Of a DNA stretch of 64,000 bases, positions 1-9,399 are shown in pieces; within the stretch, counting starts at the first letter, position 1; each line of letters starts with the position of its first letter. The DNA is from W0P28-013 sp964570565 (lineage in GTDB: Bacteria; Bacteroidota; Bacteroidia; Bacteroidales; Paludibacteraceae). The stretch spans positions 186,001 through 250,000 of the forward strand of contig CAZMYT010000004.1 in assembly GCA_964570565.1 (NCBI GenBank), read 5' to 3'. Under the pieces are notes generated by a model, which was not told the origin of the DNA, did no database searches, and was given only the letters and a program-made list of their open reading frames with translations. A program made the position numbers and the translations under genes.

Positions 1-818
1 CCCATAGCAAATCCCTTCGCTTCTAATTTTATACCTTGTTGATGCAATACGTGGTAAATATCACGGGCTGAATGACCTGTGGCTAAAATTACGTTATTGG
101 CTTTGTAAATTTGACCGTTTTCAGTTTTAACGCCTTGTATTTGATGGTCGGTAATTAACAATTCAACCACTTTATGGTCGAAGTGTATTTCACCACCACA
201 ATCGATGATGCGTTGTCGCATGTTTTTTATGACAACTGGCAGTCGATCGGTGCCTATGTGTGGATGTGCTTCAAAGAGAATTTCATCTTGCGCACCATGT
301 TGATGGAATATTTCGAAAATACGTTGTGTATTACCGCGTTTTTTGGAGCGTGTGTAGAGTTTTCCGTCCGAAAAAGTGCCTGCACCGCCTTCGCCAAAGC
401 AGTAATTCGATTCTACGTTTAACGCCGTGTTTCGGTTGAGCTGCGCAATGTCTTTCTTGCGTTCTGAAACCTCTTTGCCGCGTTCGAGTACAATCGGGCG
501 TAAGCCTAATTCAATTAAGCGTAAAGCGGCAAATAACCCAGCAGGGCCAGAACCCACAATAATGACTGCAGGTTTCTTCGAAACGTCGCCATAATGAAAC
601 GTATTTTCGTATCGATATTCGGGGCGTTCGTCGCCTAAAAATACGCGCACTTTCAGCAGTACAAGTGGTTGTCTACTTCTCGAATCTATGGATTTTTTAA
701 CCAGCTGAATATGTGAAATATGGTTAATGTGAATATTTAACTTATTTGCTATAACCTTTTTTAATTCAGATTCTTCCGAAGATTCTTTTGGCGTTAATGT
801 GAGTTGTAATTCAGTCAT
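1..818 (-). CDS. FAD-dependent dehydrogenase, COG2509-like (partial)
   Basis: The gene starts at 818 and runs off the left edge, so only about the first 272 residues are present. An N-terminal stretch of about 80 residues precedes a dinucleotide-binding Rossmann motif, GSGPAG, at residues 89-94, followed by LFAALRLIELG and an acidic-end strand (IVLERG). Further on is CFGEGGAGTFSDGKLYTR, a glycine-rich stretch typical of the COG2509 group of uncharacterised NAD/FAD-utilising dehydrogenases, and a second FAD contact (VILATGHSA). The substrate is unknown for this family. ATG at 818 is chosen because an ATG further upstream (826) is followed by an in-frame stop after three codons. It is divergent from the DUF3109 gene. 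Confidence 0.85.
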   Translation of the reverse strand, partial: MTELQLTLTPKESSEESELKKVIANKLNIHINHISHIQLVKKSIDSRSRQPLVLLKVRVFLGDERPEYRYENTFHYGDVSKKPAVIIVGSGPAGLFAALRLIELGLRPIVLERGKEVSERKKDIAQLNRNTALNVESNYCFGEGGAGTFSDGKLYTRSKKRGNTQRIFEIFHQHGAQDEILFEAHPHIGTDRLPVVIKNMRQRIIDCGGEIHFDHKVVELLITDHQIQGVKTENGQIYKANNVILATGHSARDIYHVLHQQGIKLEAKGFAM

Positions 819-970
819 ATAGTCATACGCTTTTTAAACGATTTGTACGCAAGTTATGGGGGACACAATAGCGGTCAATGTCACAAAAAATGCGTGTACA
901 AAGTTAGCTATTTTTGCGCTAATCTGGTCGAAAAATTTACACTTGTGTCGTATAGGTCGTAACTAATGAT

Positions 971-978
971 TATCTTTG
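971..978 (+). promoter_or_regulatory. Candidate -7 element (TATCTTTG) for the DUF3109-mntP genes
   Basis: TATCTTTG fits the Bacteroidota TAnnTTTG -7 consensus and lies 16 bases before the ATG at 995. No convincing TTTG sits 19-21 bases upstream, so only the -7 half is supported. Confidence 0.45.
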
Positions 979-994
979 CGACAAATTTATAAAA

Positions 995-1579
995 ATGGTA
1001 GAAATAGGGAATACGGTAGTGAGCTTCGATTTGTTCGAACAACAGTTCTGTTGCGACTTAGGCATTTGTCGTGGTGCGTGTTGTATCGAAGGCGATGCTG
1101 GCGCACCGTTGGAGCTTGATGAAGTAGCTCAATTGGAAGAGGCGTTACCTGCTGTGTGGAACGATTTATCGGAGGCTAGTAAAGCCATAATTGATGCTCA
1201 AGGAGTGGCTTATGTGGATGCTGACGGCGATATGGTGACATCCATCGTTAATGGGCGTGAATGTGTGTTTACTTATACCGATGCGGCCGATGGCATTTGC
1301 AAATGTGCGCTTGAAAAAGCCTATCGGGAGGGGCGAACCAGTTTTTATAAACCGATATCATGTCATTTGTATCCTGTGCGATTAGAGCACTATAAACGCT
1401 TTACAGCGGTTAATTATCACCGTTGGGATGTGTGTGCCTGTGCTGAGCGAAATGGGAAGCAGTTGAAATTACCTGTGTATAAATTTTTAAAAGTGCCATT
1501 AATTCGCAAATTTGGGGAGGCTTGGTATAACGAATTAGAGCAAGCTGCCGCTGCTTACGAGGCAGAATTTAAACGATGA
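995..1579 (+). CDS. DUF3109 family cysteine-rich protein
   Basis: A 194-residue protein of the DUF3109 family, common in Bacteroidota and without an assigned function. The N-terminus carries a cysteine cluster (C19, C20, C25, C29, C30, in CCDLGICRGACC). More cysteines follow in GICKCALEKAY, FYKPISCHLYP and WDVCACAER, so a metal or iron-sulfur site is likely, as in the related YkgJ-type CxxxCxxCC zinc/iron-binding proteins; this is inference. Its stop overlaps the start of mntP by four bases (ATGA), so the two are translationally coupled. Confidence 0.85.
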   Translation: MVEIGNTVVSFDLFEQQFCCDLGICRGACCIEGDAGAPLELDEVAQLEEALPAVWNDLSEASKAIIDAQGVAYVDADGDMVTSIVNGRECVFTYTDAADGICKCALEKAYREGRTSFYKPISCHLYPVRLEHYKRFTAVNYHRWDVCACAERNGKQLKLPVYKFLKVPLIRKFGEAWYNELEQAAAAYEAEFKR

Positions 1580-2145
1580 CCTTACTTGAAATTGTTTTAA
1601 TTGCTGTGGGTTTGGCCATGGATTGTTTTGCGGTGGCTATTGCGAGCAGCGTGTCGTATGGTCATTATAATTGGCCTAAAATGCTACGAATGGGCTTCTT
1701 TTTTGGTCTTTTTCAAGGTGTAATGCCTTTGTTGGGTTGGCTCGCTGGTGTGAGTTTTGCCGCTCAAATAACGGCGATTGATCATTGGCTAGCTTTTGTG
1801 ATTCTTGGTTATTTAGGTGTCAAAATGGGAATCGAGGGTTTTAAGCCAGATACGTGCTGTCATAAAAATAGCCCGTTTGGATCCTTTAAAATGCTGATTA
1901 CACTGTCGTTTGCAACAAGTATTGATGCGCTAGCTACTGGATTAATTTTTGTGCCTATGGGTCATTTAATTTATACGGCATCGGGCATTATCGCTTTGGT
2001 AAGTTTGGTGTTTACCATTTTAGGCTGTATTATTGGCATTACCTTTGGCAAACGATTTAAAATAAATGTAGAGCTCATAGGCGGACTTATTCTGTTTGCC
2101 ATAGGCACTAAAATATTAGTAGAACATTTGTTGGTGGGTTGTTAA
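1576..2145 (+). CDS. mntP: Manganese efflux pump MntP
   Basis: A 189-residue inner-membrane protein with about six hydrophobic segments in two repeats, matching the MntP (YebN, DUF204) family that exports Mn2+. The two halves each hold the conserved acidic motif: D16 in LAMDCFAVA and D117 in SIDALATG, residues known in the family to be needed for Mn2+ export. The length is normal. A short loop with two adjacent cysteines (DTCCHKNS, about 92-99) sits mid-protein. In other bacteria mntP is controlled by a yybP-ykoY riboswitch or MntR. Neither is possible directly upstream here, because the start lies inside the preceding gene. Confidence 0.93.
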   Translation: MTLLEIVLIAVGLAMDCFAVAIASSVSYGHYNWPKMLRMGFFFGLFQGVMPLLGWLAGVSFAAQITAIDHWLAFVILGYLGVKMGIEGFKPDTCCHKNSPFGSFKMLITLSFATSIDALATGLIFVPMGHLIYTASGIIALVSLVFTILGCIIGITFGKRFKINVELIGGLILFAIGTKILVEHLLVGC

Positions 2146-2172
2146 TCACAAAATTATACACATCGTAACAGC

Positions 2173-3054
2173 ATGAAATTGACTCATTTAAAACATCACG
2201 ATATTGACAAAGCGGCTTGGGATGCGACTGTGGGAGAAGCTTTGGTGCGTCTGCCTTATGCCTTTTCGTGGTTTTTGGATGTCGTTTCGCCTCAATGGGA
2301 AGCATTAGTGACGCCCGATTACACGTATGTGATGCCATTGCCTGTAAAGCGTAAATTTGGCATTGCTTATGTTATTCAACCACGTTGGACACAGCAATTA
2401 GGGATATTCTCTAAAGAACACTTGACTTCCGATATTATTGATGAGTTTCTTCGCCATATTCCGTATCTGAGTTATGATTTTAATCTTCATTACGGTCATC
2501 TAGGTACTTTTAAGTCTCTGCCTAATCGTATTATCGATTTGAGTGCCAGTTATAGCGTGATTCAACAGGCGTTTTCAAAAAATACAAAACGCAATATCAG
2601 TAAAGCAGAGCAGGCCGGTTTACAAGTTGCGACTATTGAAAGTTCTGTATTAGTCGATTTTTGGCGTTCACAAAATGGCGATAAACCACTTGAATTAGGG
2701 CATAAATTGCCTTTGTTGTGCGAAGCTGCTCAACAACACCAAATGGGCGTTTGTTATGGCGTTTTTACGGCCAATCACGAATTGGTGGCTACGTTGATGA
2801 CGCTTGAAACGGATGCACGCATTATTTATTTAGTACCAACGTCCAATAGGTTAGGCAAAGAGTTGTGCGCCATGTTTTTGTTAGTTGATTATTTGTTGAA
2901 GACCAACGCTGGCACAGCCAAGGTGTTTGACTGTGAAGGTTCTCAAATTCCTGGTGTTTCCAGATTCTACGAAGGATTTGGAGCTGTTTTACAACCGTAT
3001 TTCACGGTTAATCGATGTCGTCCACAGTGGTTAGTTAAGTTATTGCATCGCTAA
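2173..3054 (+). CDS. GNAT/FemAB-like acyltransferase
   Basis: A 293-residue soluble protein with no signal peptide. The layout resembles two-lobed GNAT-fold proteins of the FemAB/BioF2-like group. An N-terminal lobe (about 1-130) ends in a motif with NTKRNISKAEQAGL. The C-terminal lobe has strands such as GVFTANHELVATLMTLET and a final FDCEGSQIPGVSRFYEGFGA, a stretch recurrent in FemAB-like acetyltransferases. The substrate is not predictable. It follows mntP by 27 bases, so it could be in the same transcript. Its 3' end overlaps the convergent glycosyltransferase gene by 15 bases. Confidence 0.72.
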   Translation: MKLTHLKHHDIDKAAWDATVGEALVRLPYAFSWFLDVVSPQWEALVTPDYTYVMPLPVKRKFGIAYVIQPRWTQQLGIFSKEHLTSDIIDEFLRHIPYLSYDFNLHYGHLGTFKSLPNRIIDLSASYSVIQQAFSKNTKRNISKAEQAGLQVATIESSVLVDFWRSQNGDKPLELGHKLPLLCEAAQQHQMGVCYGVFTANHELVATLMTLETDARIIYLVPTSNRLGKELCAMFLLVDYLLKTNAGTAKVFDCEGSQIPGVSRFYEGFGAVLQPYFTVNRCRPQWLVKLLHR

Positions 3055-4146
3055 TTGCGTGATGAACTTGACGAATTCTACTTTTATATTTCCCCAGTTA
3101 TATTTTTTTTCTGCGAGCTGACGAGCCAATAGGCCATGTTCAGTATATAATTCGTGGTTGTTTACATAAGCAGCGATAGCTTGTGCCACTTCTTCTGTGT
3201 TTGCAGGGTTCACTAATTGGCAACAAGTTGCACAATCGGGCGCGTCTATCTGTATAGCCTTGAGATTGGTAAAGATGGAAGGGCGTCCACAGGCTAGATA
3301 ATAAAATAATTTGATGGGCAGACACTGTGTGTTTTCGCTATCATTGGTTCGTAAATCGAGAAATAGATCACTTCGGGTAATTTCATTACAAAATTCTTCA
3401 AATGGCATGAATGTCATCATGTTGATGGTGACATTGGAGGGCAGTGTACGTGTTAATTCTTCAGGTTGTTTTGTGATGATTTTGAGTGTGAAATGAGTAT
3501 TTGGGCATTTCTCGGCGGCTAAGATGATAGACTCTACAGTGGCAAAGAAACCTTTTTCTACCGTTAAATTCCCCGCATAAAATAAGTTACAGTTGTTTGA
3601 AATAGTTTGTGAAGGCTGATTTTTTATATATTGTAAATCAGCATAATAAGAGGTAAAAACAGATGGCTTATGAGGCTGTTTTTTTAGAAATGGAACGGCT
3701 TTAAGTTGTTCTCCAAATATAAATCCATTTGTAAATTGGGCAGCTAACTTATTAGCTATCTTGAGTGTGGCTGTCTTTATTATGCGTTTTAATCCAGACA
3801 AACCAACAAGATTTTTTTTAGATGGATACCATTCTGTAACATCGTACACAATACGACATTGAACCTTCTGTTGGTAATATTTTGCAGCAAATATGGCTAA
3901 AGGCGTATCGCAGATAATAATGTCAGGATGTAGCTGATGTAATAATTCAACCGCTTTTTTGATTTTGCCAATGGACGAATAACTTCCTCCTTCAAAAGCA
4001 TACACATCTTCTTCTACTACATTTACAGGCATAGCAGAGATGACGGAAACATGGTAACCTGTTTCGGTAAGTGCCAACCGTTGATGAAACCAAATACGTT
4101 CATCGTAGGGTGGATGTACCATGGCTAAAAATGTAACTTTTGTCAT
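3040..4146 (-). CDS. Glycosyltransferase, GT-B fold (GT4-like)
   Basis: A 368-residue protein with the two Rossmann lobes of a GT-B glycosyltransferase. The N-terminus (VTFLAMVHPPYDERIWFHQR) holds the acceptor lobe. The donor lobe begins near residue 185 at LFYAGNLTVEKGFFATVESI, and near residue 290 carries CLPIKLFYYLACGRPSIFTNL, the nucleotide-sugar contact typical of GT4. Sugar and acceptor are unknown. It stands alone, not in a polysaccharide cluster, and is 36 bases downstream of pyruvate kinase on the same strand, so it may be read through from pyk. Its end overlaps the convergent GNAT-like gene. Confidence 0.85.
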   Translation of the reverse strand: MTKVTFLAMVHPPYDERIWFHQRLALTETGYHVSVISAMPVNVVEEDVYAFEGGSYSSIGKIKKAVELLHQLHPDIIICDTPLAIFAAKYYQQKVQCRIVYDVTEWYPSKKNLVGLSGLKRIIKTATLKIANKLAAQFTNGFIFGEQLKAVPFLKKQPHKPSVFTSYYADLQYIKNQPSQTISNNCNLFYAGNLTVEKGFFATVESIILAAEKCPNTHFTLKIITKQPEELTRTLPSNVTINMMTFMPFEEFCNEITRSDLFLDLRTNDSENTQCLPIKLFYYLACGRPSIFTNLKAIQIDAPDCATCCQLVNPANTEEVAQAIAAYVNNHELYTEHGLLARQLAEKKYNWGNIKVEFVKFITQLAMQ

Positions 4147-4182
4147 GTCGACTTGTTTCTGTTCCTTATACTAATTGTTCAA

Positions 4183-5613
4183 TTACTTATTTTCGTTATT
4201 GAAAATATGACTTACAAGGTTGATTTCTAAAAAGGTTGTTCCGCTCACGCCATTACGATCGTTGCTACTTAGATAAACCACTTTGTCCGTGACTGAGATT
4301 AAACCTCTATCCACTAAATTATGAAGCGCTTTTAAGTAATAGTCGCGTACATGTCCATCACCAACTTGAAAAATAGGAGTAACACCATACGATAATGCTA
4401 ATTGGCGAACAAGAGATTTTGTAGGACACATCGCATAAATTGGATTTACACCGCGATAGGCCGCCAAAAAACGTACCGTACGCCCGGTGTAACTAGCCGT
4501 TAAAATGGCTTTTGTTTCCAATACGTGCTGTGATTCTACGGCTTGGCGTGCCAAGAATGATGTGATGTCGCGTTCGTTTGTGCTATGCGGAATTTTGATA
4601 TCATTGTCACTAAGTTTGCCTTTTTCAGCCTCTTCAGCAATTTTGGACATGGTGTGTACCGATTCTATAGGATACTTTCCATAAGCAGTTTCGCCACTGA
4701 GCATTAAGGCGTCTGTTCTGTAAAATATAGCATTGGCCACATCGGTTACTTCGGCACGCGTTGGGCGTGGGTTTTGAATCATAGAGTGGAGCATCTGCGT
4801 GGCTACAATCACAGGTTTTTGTGCTAATACACATTTTCGAATCAGCAAACGTTGTATTCCAGGAATCTTTTCTTGAGCAATTTCAATACCTAAGTCGCCA
4901 CGCGCAATCATCACACCGTAAGCCGCTTGTAGAATTTCGTCGATATTGTCCACCCCTTCTTGATTTTCAATTTTTGCGATAATTTTGATTGAACTTTTAT
5001 GCTGATCCAATATTTCTTGAATGTCTAATATATCTTGTTTCGAACGCACAAAGGAGTGTGCTATAAAATCGATGTTGTTTTCAATGGCGTAGACGATATT
5101 GGCTCGGTCTTTATCTGTTAATGAAGGCATGTTGATGCGAGCGCTAGGTACGTTTACACTTTTACGACTGCCAAGTATACCGTCGTTATGCGCTTTGCAG
5201 AGTAAGTAATCGTCCCTTTTTTCAATTACTTGTACTTCAATTTCGCCATCGTCGAATAAGATGTCTGAACCAAGGGCAATTTCTCGTACAAAATAGGGAT
5301 ATGACACCGCAATCGTTCCAGACTCTGTTTTTCGGTTTGGGTCGCCATAAATTTTAATAATATCGCCACTTTTGATAGATAATGGTTCGTCTGCGATAGT
5401 TGTTCTAATTTCTGGACCTTTCGTGTCCATAAGTATCGCAATTTCATCGCTTACGGCTCGCACATTACCTATAATTTTATCGAATCCGTCTTTGCTTAAA
5501 TGCGCAGAATTGAGTCGAACCACGTTGAGACCTTCGTTGAACAAGGCTTGGATAAAATCTACCTCGCAGCGTTTGTCGGATATGGTAGCAATAATTTTTG
5601 TTTGTTTAGCCAT
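4183..5613 (-). CDS. pyk: Pyruvate kinase
   Basis: A 476-residue glycolytic enzyme converting phosphoenolpyruvate and ADP to pyruvate and ATP. Visible motifs are the N-terminal barrel strand NVVRLNSAHLS, the substrate-binding MDTKGPEIRT, the active-site signature IIAKIENQEGVDNIDEI with its catalytic Lys and Glu, and ATQMLHSMIQNPRPTRAEV. The C-terminal allosteric domain (about 350-470) is complete. The length is standard for the tetrameric bacterial enzyme. It lies 64 bases downstream of prmA on the same strand and may share that transcript; I see no clear TAnnTTTG promoter in the gap. Confidence 0.97.
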   Translation of the reverse strand: MAKQTKIIATISDKRCEVDFIQALFNEGLNVVRLNSAHLSKDGFDKIIGNVRAVSDEIAILMDTKGPEIRTTIADEPLSIKSGDIIKIYGDPNRKTESGTIAVSYPYFVREIALGSDILFDDGEIEVQVIEKRDDYLLCKAHNDGILGSRKSVNVPSARINMPSLTDKDRANIVYAIENNIDFIAHSFVRSKQDILDIQEILDQHKSSIKIIAKIENQEGVDNIDEILQAAYGVMIARGDLGIEIAQEKIPGIQRLLIRKCVLAQKPVIVATQMLHSMIQNPRPTRAEVTDVANAIFYRTDALMLSGETAYGKYPIESVHTMSKIAEEAEKGKLSDNDIKIPHSTNERDITSFLARQAVESQHVLETKAILTASYTGRTVRFLAAYRGVNPIYAMCPTKSLVRQLALSYGVTPIFQVGDGHVRDYYLKALHNLVDRGLISVTDKVVYLSSNDRNGVSGTTFLEINLVSHIFNNENK

Positions 5614-5677
5614 CGTGTATGATCTATTAAGTATTTGTTTATTTATTAGTTACAGTGAAGCGGTTAGGTTTTTCTGT

Positions 5678-6520
5678 TTATGCCTCTTTTTCAAAGCATC
5701 CCATAGCCCAATCATTATTTTCGGTGTAACTTAGTTGTTTTAATCCCAGTGATTTAGCTTTTTGCTTTATTATATCAAAATCTTGTTTGTAAAAACCGCT
5801 CATAAGGAGTTGTCCCTTAGGAGCCAATGTTTGGATGTAGGCTGGCATATCTCTCAATAGAATATTACGATTAATATTTGCTAATATCATATCAAACGAT
5901 TGATTTTTAAGCAGATTAGCATCTCCAAGTCGTACGTGAATGTTGGTGCAATTATTCAAACGTATATTTTCTTCGGTGTTTTCTTGTGCCCAACTATCAA
6001 TATCAATGGCTTCTATGTGTTTTGCTCCTCGCAGAGAGGCCATAATTGCCAAAACACCTGTTCCACAGCCCATATCAAGAACCTCTTTGTCGGTGATATC
6101 GTGTTCTAGCAAATAGGTTAACAACATGCGTGTTGTTTCATGTGTTCCTGTACCAAAAGCTTGTTTGGGATTAATCACGATATCGTATGTTACCTTTTTA
6201 GAGGCCGGTTTGTGAGAACTATGAATGATGCAGCGATTGTCAATCTCGATAGGCTCAAAGTAATTGTCTTCCCACGTTTTATTCCAGTTCTGATCGGCTA
6301 TATGTTCTATGCGATAGGTGTACTGAAGTTCTGGTAATGATGCATGAATAGTTTCAACCATAGCAGTTTCATCGAATGATGGGGCAGGGCTGTAAGCCAT
6401 GATGCCTTGCGTGGTTTCTTCAAAACTTTCAAATCCAATATCACCTAACATGGCGGCCAATATATCAGCCATAAAATCTTCTGTATCAGTTAAGCGGAAA
6501 GTTACCTTTTTATAATCCAT
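5678..6520 (-). CDS. prmA: Ribosomal protein L11 methyltransferase
   Basis: A 280-residue SAM-dependent methyltransferase that trimethylates ribosomal protein L11. The N-terminal substrate-recognition domain (about 1-110) is followed by the linker NPKQAFGTGTHETTRM, diagnostic of PrmA, then the SAM motif VLDMGCGTGVLAIMAS, an acidic strand (IEAIDIDSWA) and ILANINRNILL at the active site. The length fits the family. It is divergent from the MsbA-type exporter. The sequence CAAAGATA at 6540-6547 reads TATCTTTG on this strand and is the likely -7 element. Confidence 0.95.
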   Translation of the reverse strand: MDYKKVTFRLTDTEDFMADILAAMLGDIGFESFEETTQGIMAYSPAPSFDETAMVETIHASLPELQYTYRIEHIADQNWNKTWEDNYFEPIEIDNRCIIHSSHKPASKKVTYDIVINPKQAFGTGTHETTRMLLTYLLEHDITDKEVLDMGCGTGVLAIMASLRGAKHIEAIDIDSWAQENTEENIRLNNCTNIHVRLGDANLLKNQSFDMILANINRNILLRDMPAYIQTLAPKGQLLMSGFYKQDFDIIKQKAKSLGLKQLSYTENNDWAMGCFEKEA

Positions 6521-6539
6521 ACCGTGTGACTTTAAACTG

Positions 6540-6547
6540 CAAAGATA
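6540..6547 (-). promoter_or_regulatory. Candidate -7 element for prmA
   Basis: On the minus strand this reads TATCTTTG, matching TAnnTTTG, 19 bases before the prmA ATG. The 113-base divergent gap carries a second such element for the other gene on the plus strand. Confidence 0.5.
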
Positions 6548-6606
6548 ATCAAAAAAGTAGAGGATAGATGTACTGTTATTTATTTTTCTTGTTGTGGAAA
6601 TAATTG

Positions 6607-6614
6607 TATCTTTG
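6607..6614 (+). promoter_or_regulatory. Candidate -7 element for the MsbA-type exporter
   Basis: TATCTTTG, followed by CATATC, lies 18 bases before the ATG at 6633. A TTG-rich stretch sits upstream, but its spacing is shorter than the usual 19-21 bases. Confidence 0.5.
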
Positions 6615-6632
6615 CATATCTAATTTTACGGT

Positions 6633-8471
6633 ATGAAAAATTTAATTATGTTGATACGACGTTTTGTACCACCGTACAAACGCTATGTTATTTGGGTTTT
6701 TATTCTGAATTTACTTTCCACTATTTTTAGTCTGTTTTCCTTTGCTACCATTATCCCTATTTTGCAGATTTTGTTTGGTATGCAAACCAAATCGCACGTG
6801 TTTATGGATTGGAGCCAATATACTTCAATGAGTGAATTGGTTGACATTACTACGAATAACCTGTTTTTTTACATCGAACAGATGATTGTGGTTTCGGGTG
6901 CGGCCACTACACTTTTGTATTTGGGCTTATTTTTAGTGATTATGACCGTGCTTAAAACGGGTACTACTTATTTGGCATCAAGCTCATTAGTTCCTGTTCG
7001 TACTGGCGTTTTACGCGATTTACGTAACCAAATTTATGCTAAAATCATTGATTTACCAATCGGTTATTTTAGCGAAGAACGTAAAGGTGATATCATGTCG
7101 CGTATGACGAGTGATGTGGGCGAAATTGAAGCCTCCATTATGAGCTCTCTGGAAACGATTTTTAAAAATCCAATCATGATAGTTATTTACATGATTGTAT
7201 TATTTTCGTTGAGTTGGCAGCTCACTTTATTTGTTCTCTTATTATTGCCATTTAGTGGTTTTCTCATTGGTAAAATCGGACGTTCGTTGAAACGTCGTTC
7301 TCTTAGTGGTCAAGAACAAACCGGGGAATTGTTATCTCAAATAGAAGAAACATTAGGCGGATTGCGTGTTGTGAAAGCTTTTACAGCCGAAGAAAAATTG
7401 AAAGCCCGATTTGCAGGACTGAATGATCGCATTCGTAGAACATTCAATCGTATCAATAGACGCTATTTGTTGGCTCATCCTATTAGTGAATTGTTGGGAA
7501 CAGTTGTTGTGGCGATTCTTTTGTGGTATGGCGGTACACTTATTTTGAAGGGCGAAGGTTCAATTTCTGCACCTGAATTTATCTATTATTTGGTGATATT
7601 TTATAGTATCATTCCGCCATCCAAAGATTTGTCGCGTGCTATGTACAGCGTGCAAAAAGGAATGGCCTCGTTACAACGTGTTGATGAGATTTTAAAAGCC
7701 GAAAATCCACTGAAAGCTCAGAAAAATGCCGTTAAAATAGATGAATTTACGTCGCGTATAGAATTTAACCATGTGTGGTTTAAATACCGTGAAGATTGGA
7801 TTTTACAAGATATCAACTTGACCTGTGAAAAAGGAAAAACTGTTGCTTTGGTTGGTCAATCGGGGTCAGGGAAATCGACCATGGTCGATCTCATACCTCG
7901 TTTTTACGATGTAAATGAAGGTGCTATTTCGGTAGATGGAACAGATATTAGAAATCTTGATTTGCAAATGTTACGTGAATTAATGGGTAATGTGAATCAG
8001 GAAGCCATTTTGTTCAACGATTCATTCTTCAATAACATTACATTTGGTGTGGAGTCGGCCACAATGGATGAGGTGATTGCTGCAGCTAAAATAGCGAATG
8101 CACACGATTTTATTATGGCAACGGAAGAGGGCTATCAAACCAACGTGGGAGATCGCGGTTGTCGTCTTTCGGGTGGTCAACGTCAACGAATTAGCATAGC
8201 ACGTGCTATCTTGAAGAATCCTCCTATCTTGATTTTGGACGAGGCAACCTCTGCTTTGGATACAGAATCCGAAAAATTAGTTCAAAATGCACTTGAAAGT
8301 TTGATGCAAAATCGCACAACAATTGTGATAGCTCACCGTTTGTCCACTATTAAAAAGGCGGATGAAATATGTGTCTTGCACGAAGGCAAAATTGTAGAAC
8401 GTGGTAAACATGAAGAACTCTTGTTGTTGGACGGTTATTACAAGCGCTTATGCGATATGCAAAGCTTTTAA
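6633..8471 (+). CDS. ABC exporter, MsbA-like (lipid or drug)
   Basis: A 612-residue half-transporter with a fused membrane domain and ATPase. Six transmembrane segments occupy about residues 1-330. The ATPase follows with Walker A GQSGSGKST near 408, the Q-loop, the signature LSGGQRQR near 512, Walker B ILILDEATSALD near 534 and the switch IAHRLSTI. This is the architecture of MsbA, which flips lipid A-core across the inner membrane. Bacteroidota genomes hold several paralogues, so the exact substrate is not certain. It has its own promoter, divergent from prmA. Confidence 0.9.
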   Translation: MKNLIMLIRRFVPPYKRYVIWVFILNLLSTIFSLFSFATIIPILQILFGMQTKSHVFMDWSQYTSMSELVDITTNNLFFYIEQMIVVSGAATTLLYLGLFLVIMTVLKTGTTYLASSSLVPVRTGVLRDLRNQIYAKIIDLPIGYFSEERKGDIMSRMTSDVGEIEASIMSSLETIFKNPIMIVIYMIVLFSLSWQLTLFVLLLLPFSGFLIGKIGRSLKRRSLSGQEQTGELLSQIEETLGGLRVVKAFTAEEKLKARFAGLNDRIRRTFNRINRRYLLAHPISELLGTVVVAILLWYGGTLILKGEGSISAPEFIYYLVIFYSIIPPSKDLSRAMYSVQKGMASLQRVDEILKAENPLKAQKNAVKIDEFTSRIEFNHVWFKYREDWILQDINLTCEKGKTVALVGQSGSGKSTMVDLIPRFYDVNEGAISVDGTDIRNLDLQMLRELMGNVNQEAILFNDSFFNNITFGVESATMDEVIAAAKIANAHDFIMATEEGYQTNVGDRGCRLSGGQRQRISIARAILKNPPILILDEATSALDTESEKLVQNALESLMQNRTTIVIAHRLSTIKKADEICVLHEGKIVERGKHEELLLLDGYYKRLCDMQSF

Positions 8472-8529
8472 AATGAAATTATCACAACATTTTTAGTATT
8501 AATACACAAACCATTTTATTCAAATCATT

Positions 8530-9258
8530 ATGAAAAAAGCAATTATCATCGGTGCAACATCTGGTCTTGGTCAAGAAGTTGCTAAACAATTGTTGGCTGC
8601 TGGTTGGCAGCTTGGTATTGCAGGACGTCGTGAGGCAGAATTGGTCGCATTTCAGAAGCAATCGCCAGATAAGATTGCCATTCAACCTTTAGATGTTACT
8701 CAAAATGATGCGTCTGAAAAATTGGAGCAACTGATAGCCAAAGTTGGTGGCATGGATTTATTCTTTTTGGCTTCAGGAATTGGTTATCAAAATCCTGATT
8801 TAGAAAGTGATAAAGAAATTAGAACGTTGGAAACTAATGTGGTAGGTTTTTCGCGTACGGTCACTACAGCCTATCGTTTCTTCCGTCAGCAAGGCCATGG
8901 TCATATAGCAGTTATCAGCTCTGTAGCTGGTACGCGTGGTATTGGTGTTTCTGCTTCTTATTCGGCCTCTAAACGTTTTCAATACACTTATATTGATGCG
9001 TTGGAACAACTCGCAAAGGCTCAAAAAGTGGATATCCATTTTACCGATATTCGTCCTGGATTTGTGGAAACTGCCATTTTGAATCCTGATAAAAAATATC
9101 CAATGTTGATGACGGTAGAGTATGCCGGAAAATGTATTGTGAAAGCCTTGAAATGTAAAAAACGCATCGCCGTAATAGACTGGCGTTATTCTATTTTAGT
9201 GTTTGTGGTTCGTTCCATTCCTCGCTGTATTTGGAATAGACTTTCCATTAAAAATTAA
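8530..9258 (+). CDS. Short-chain dehydrogenase/reductase
   Basis: A 242-residue classical SDR oxidoreductase. The cofactor motif IIGATSGLGQEVA starts at residue 6. The catalytic serine lies in AVISSVAGTRG and the catalytic pair is in YSASK near residue 143. The motif DIRPGFVET, typical of the nicotinamide-pocket side, follows. The substrate cannot be read from sequence. It follows the ABC exporter by 58 bases and is closed by a hairpin at 9278-9312. Confidence 0.92.
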   Translation: MKKAIIIGATSGLGQEVAKQLLAAGWQLGIAGRREAELVAFQKQSPDKIAIQPLDVTQNDASEKLEQLIAKVGGMDLFFLASGIGYQNPDLESDKEIRTLETNVVGFSRTVTTAYRFFRQQGHGHIAVISSVAGTRGIGVSASYSASKRFQYTYIDALEQLAKAQKVDIHFTDIRPGFVETAILNPDKKYPMLMTVEYAGKCIVKALKCKKRIAVIDWRYSILVFVVRSIPRCIWNRLSIKN

Positions 9259-9277
9259 TAGAAAACATGAACTTTTC

Positions 9278-9314
9278 ATAAAGGCTGAACTTTACACAAG
9301 TTTAGCCTTTATTT
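9278..9314 (+). terminator. Hairpin terminator after the SDR gene
   Basis: A 14-bp stem, 9278-9291 with 9299-9312 (one G-T pair), and a 7-base loop, just downstream of the SDR stop. It is followed by a weak T-rich tail. Confidence 0.6.
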
Positions 9315-9385
9315 GTATAGTAATTAGCATCCGCTTTGTTAGTTGAATTATTTCTATTTCTATCGCAAATATCAGAAAAAAGCAG

Positions 9386-9393
9386 TAATTTTG
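9386..9393 (+). promoter_or_regulatory. -7 element placing transcription at the porin start codon
   Basis: TAATTTTG matches TAnnTTTG and ends only seven bases before the ATG at 9400. Transcription would begin at or next to that ATG. This argues against the longer reading frame that opens at 9343 and suggests a leaderless or nearly leaderless mRNA. Confidence 0.45.
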
Positions 9394-9399
9394 CTGACT

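Noticed and set aside
174..422. Plus-strand reading frame of 82 codons near the left edge
   Set aside because: It lies wholly opposite the FAD-dependent dehydrogenase gene, whose translation has clear motifs; it is an antisense shadow.
3040..3054. Overlap of two convergent genes as a possible frameshift or assembly error
   Set aside because: Both proteins keep plausible ends, and short tail-to-tail overlaps are normal in dense genomes.
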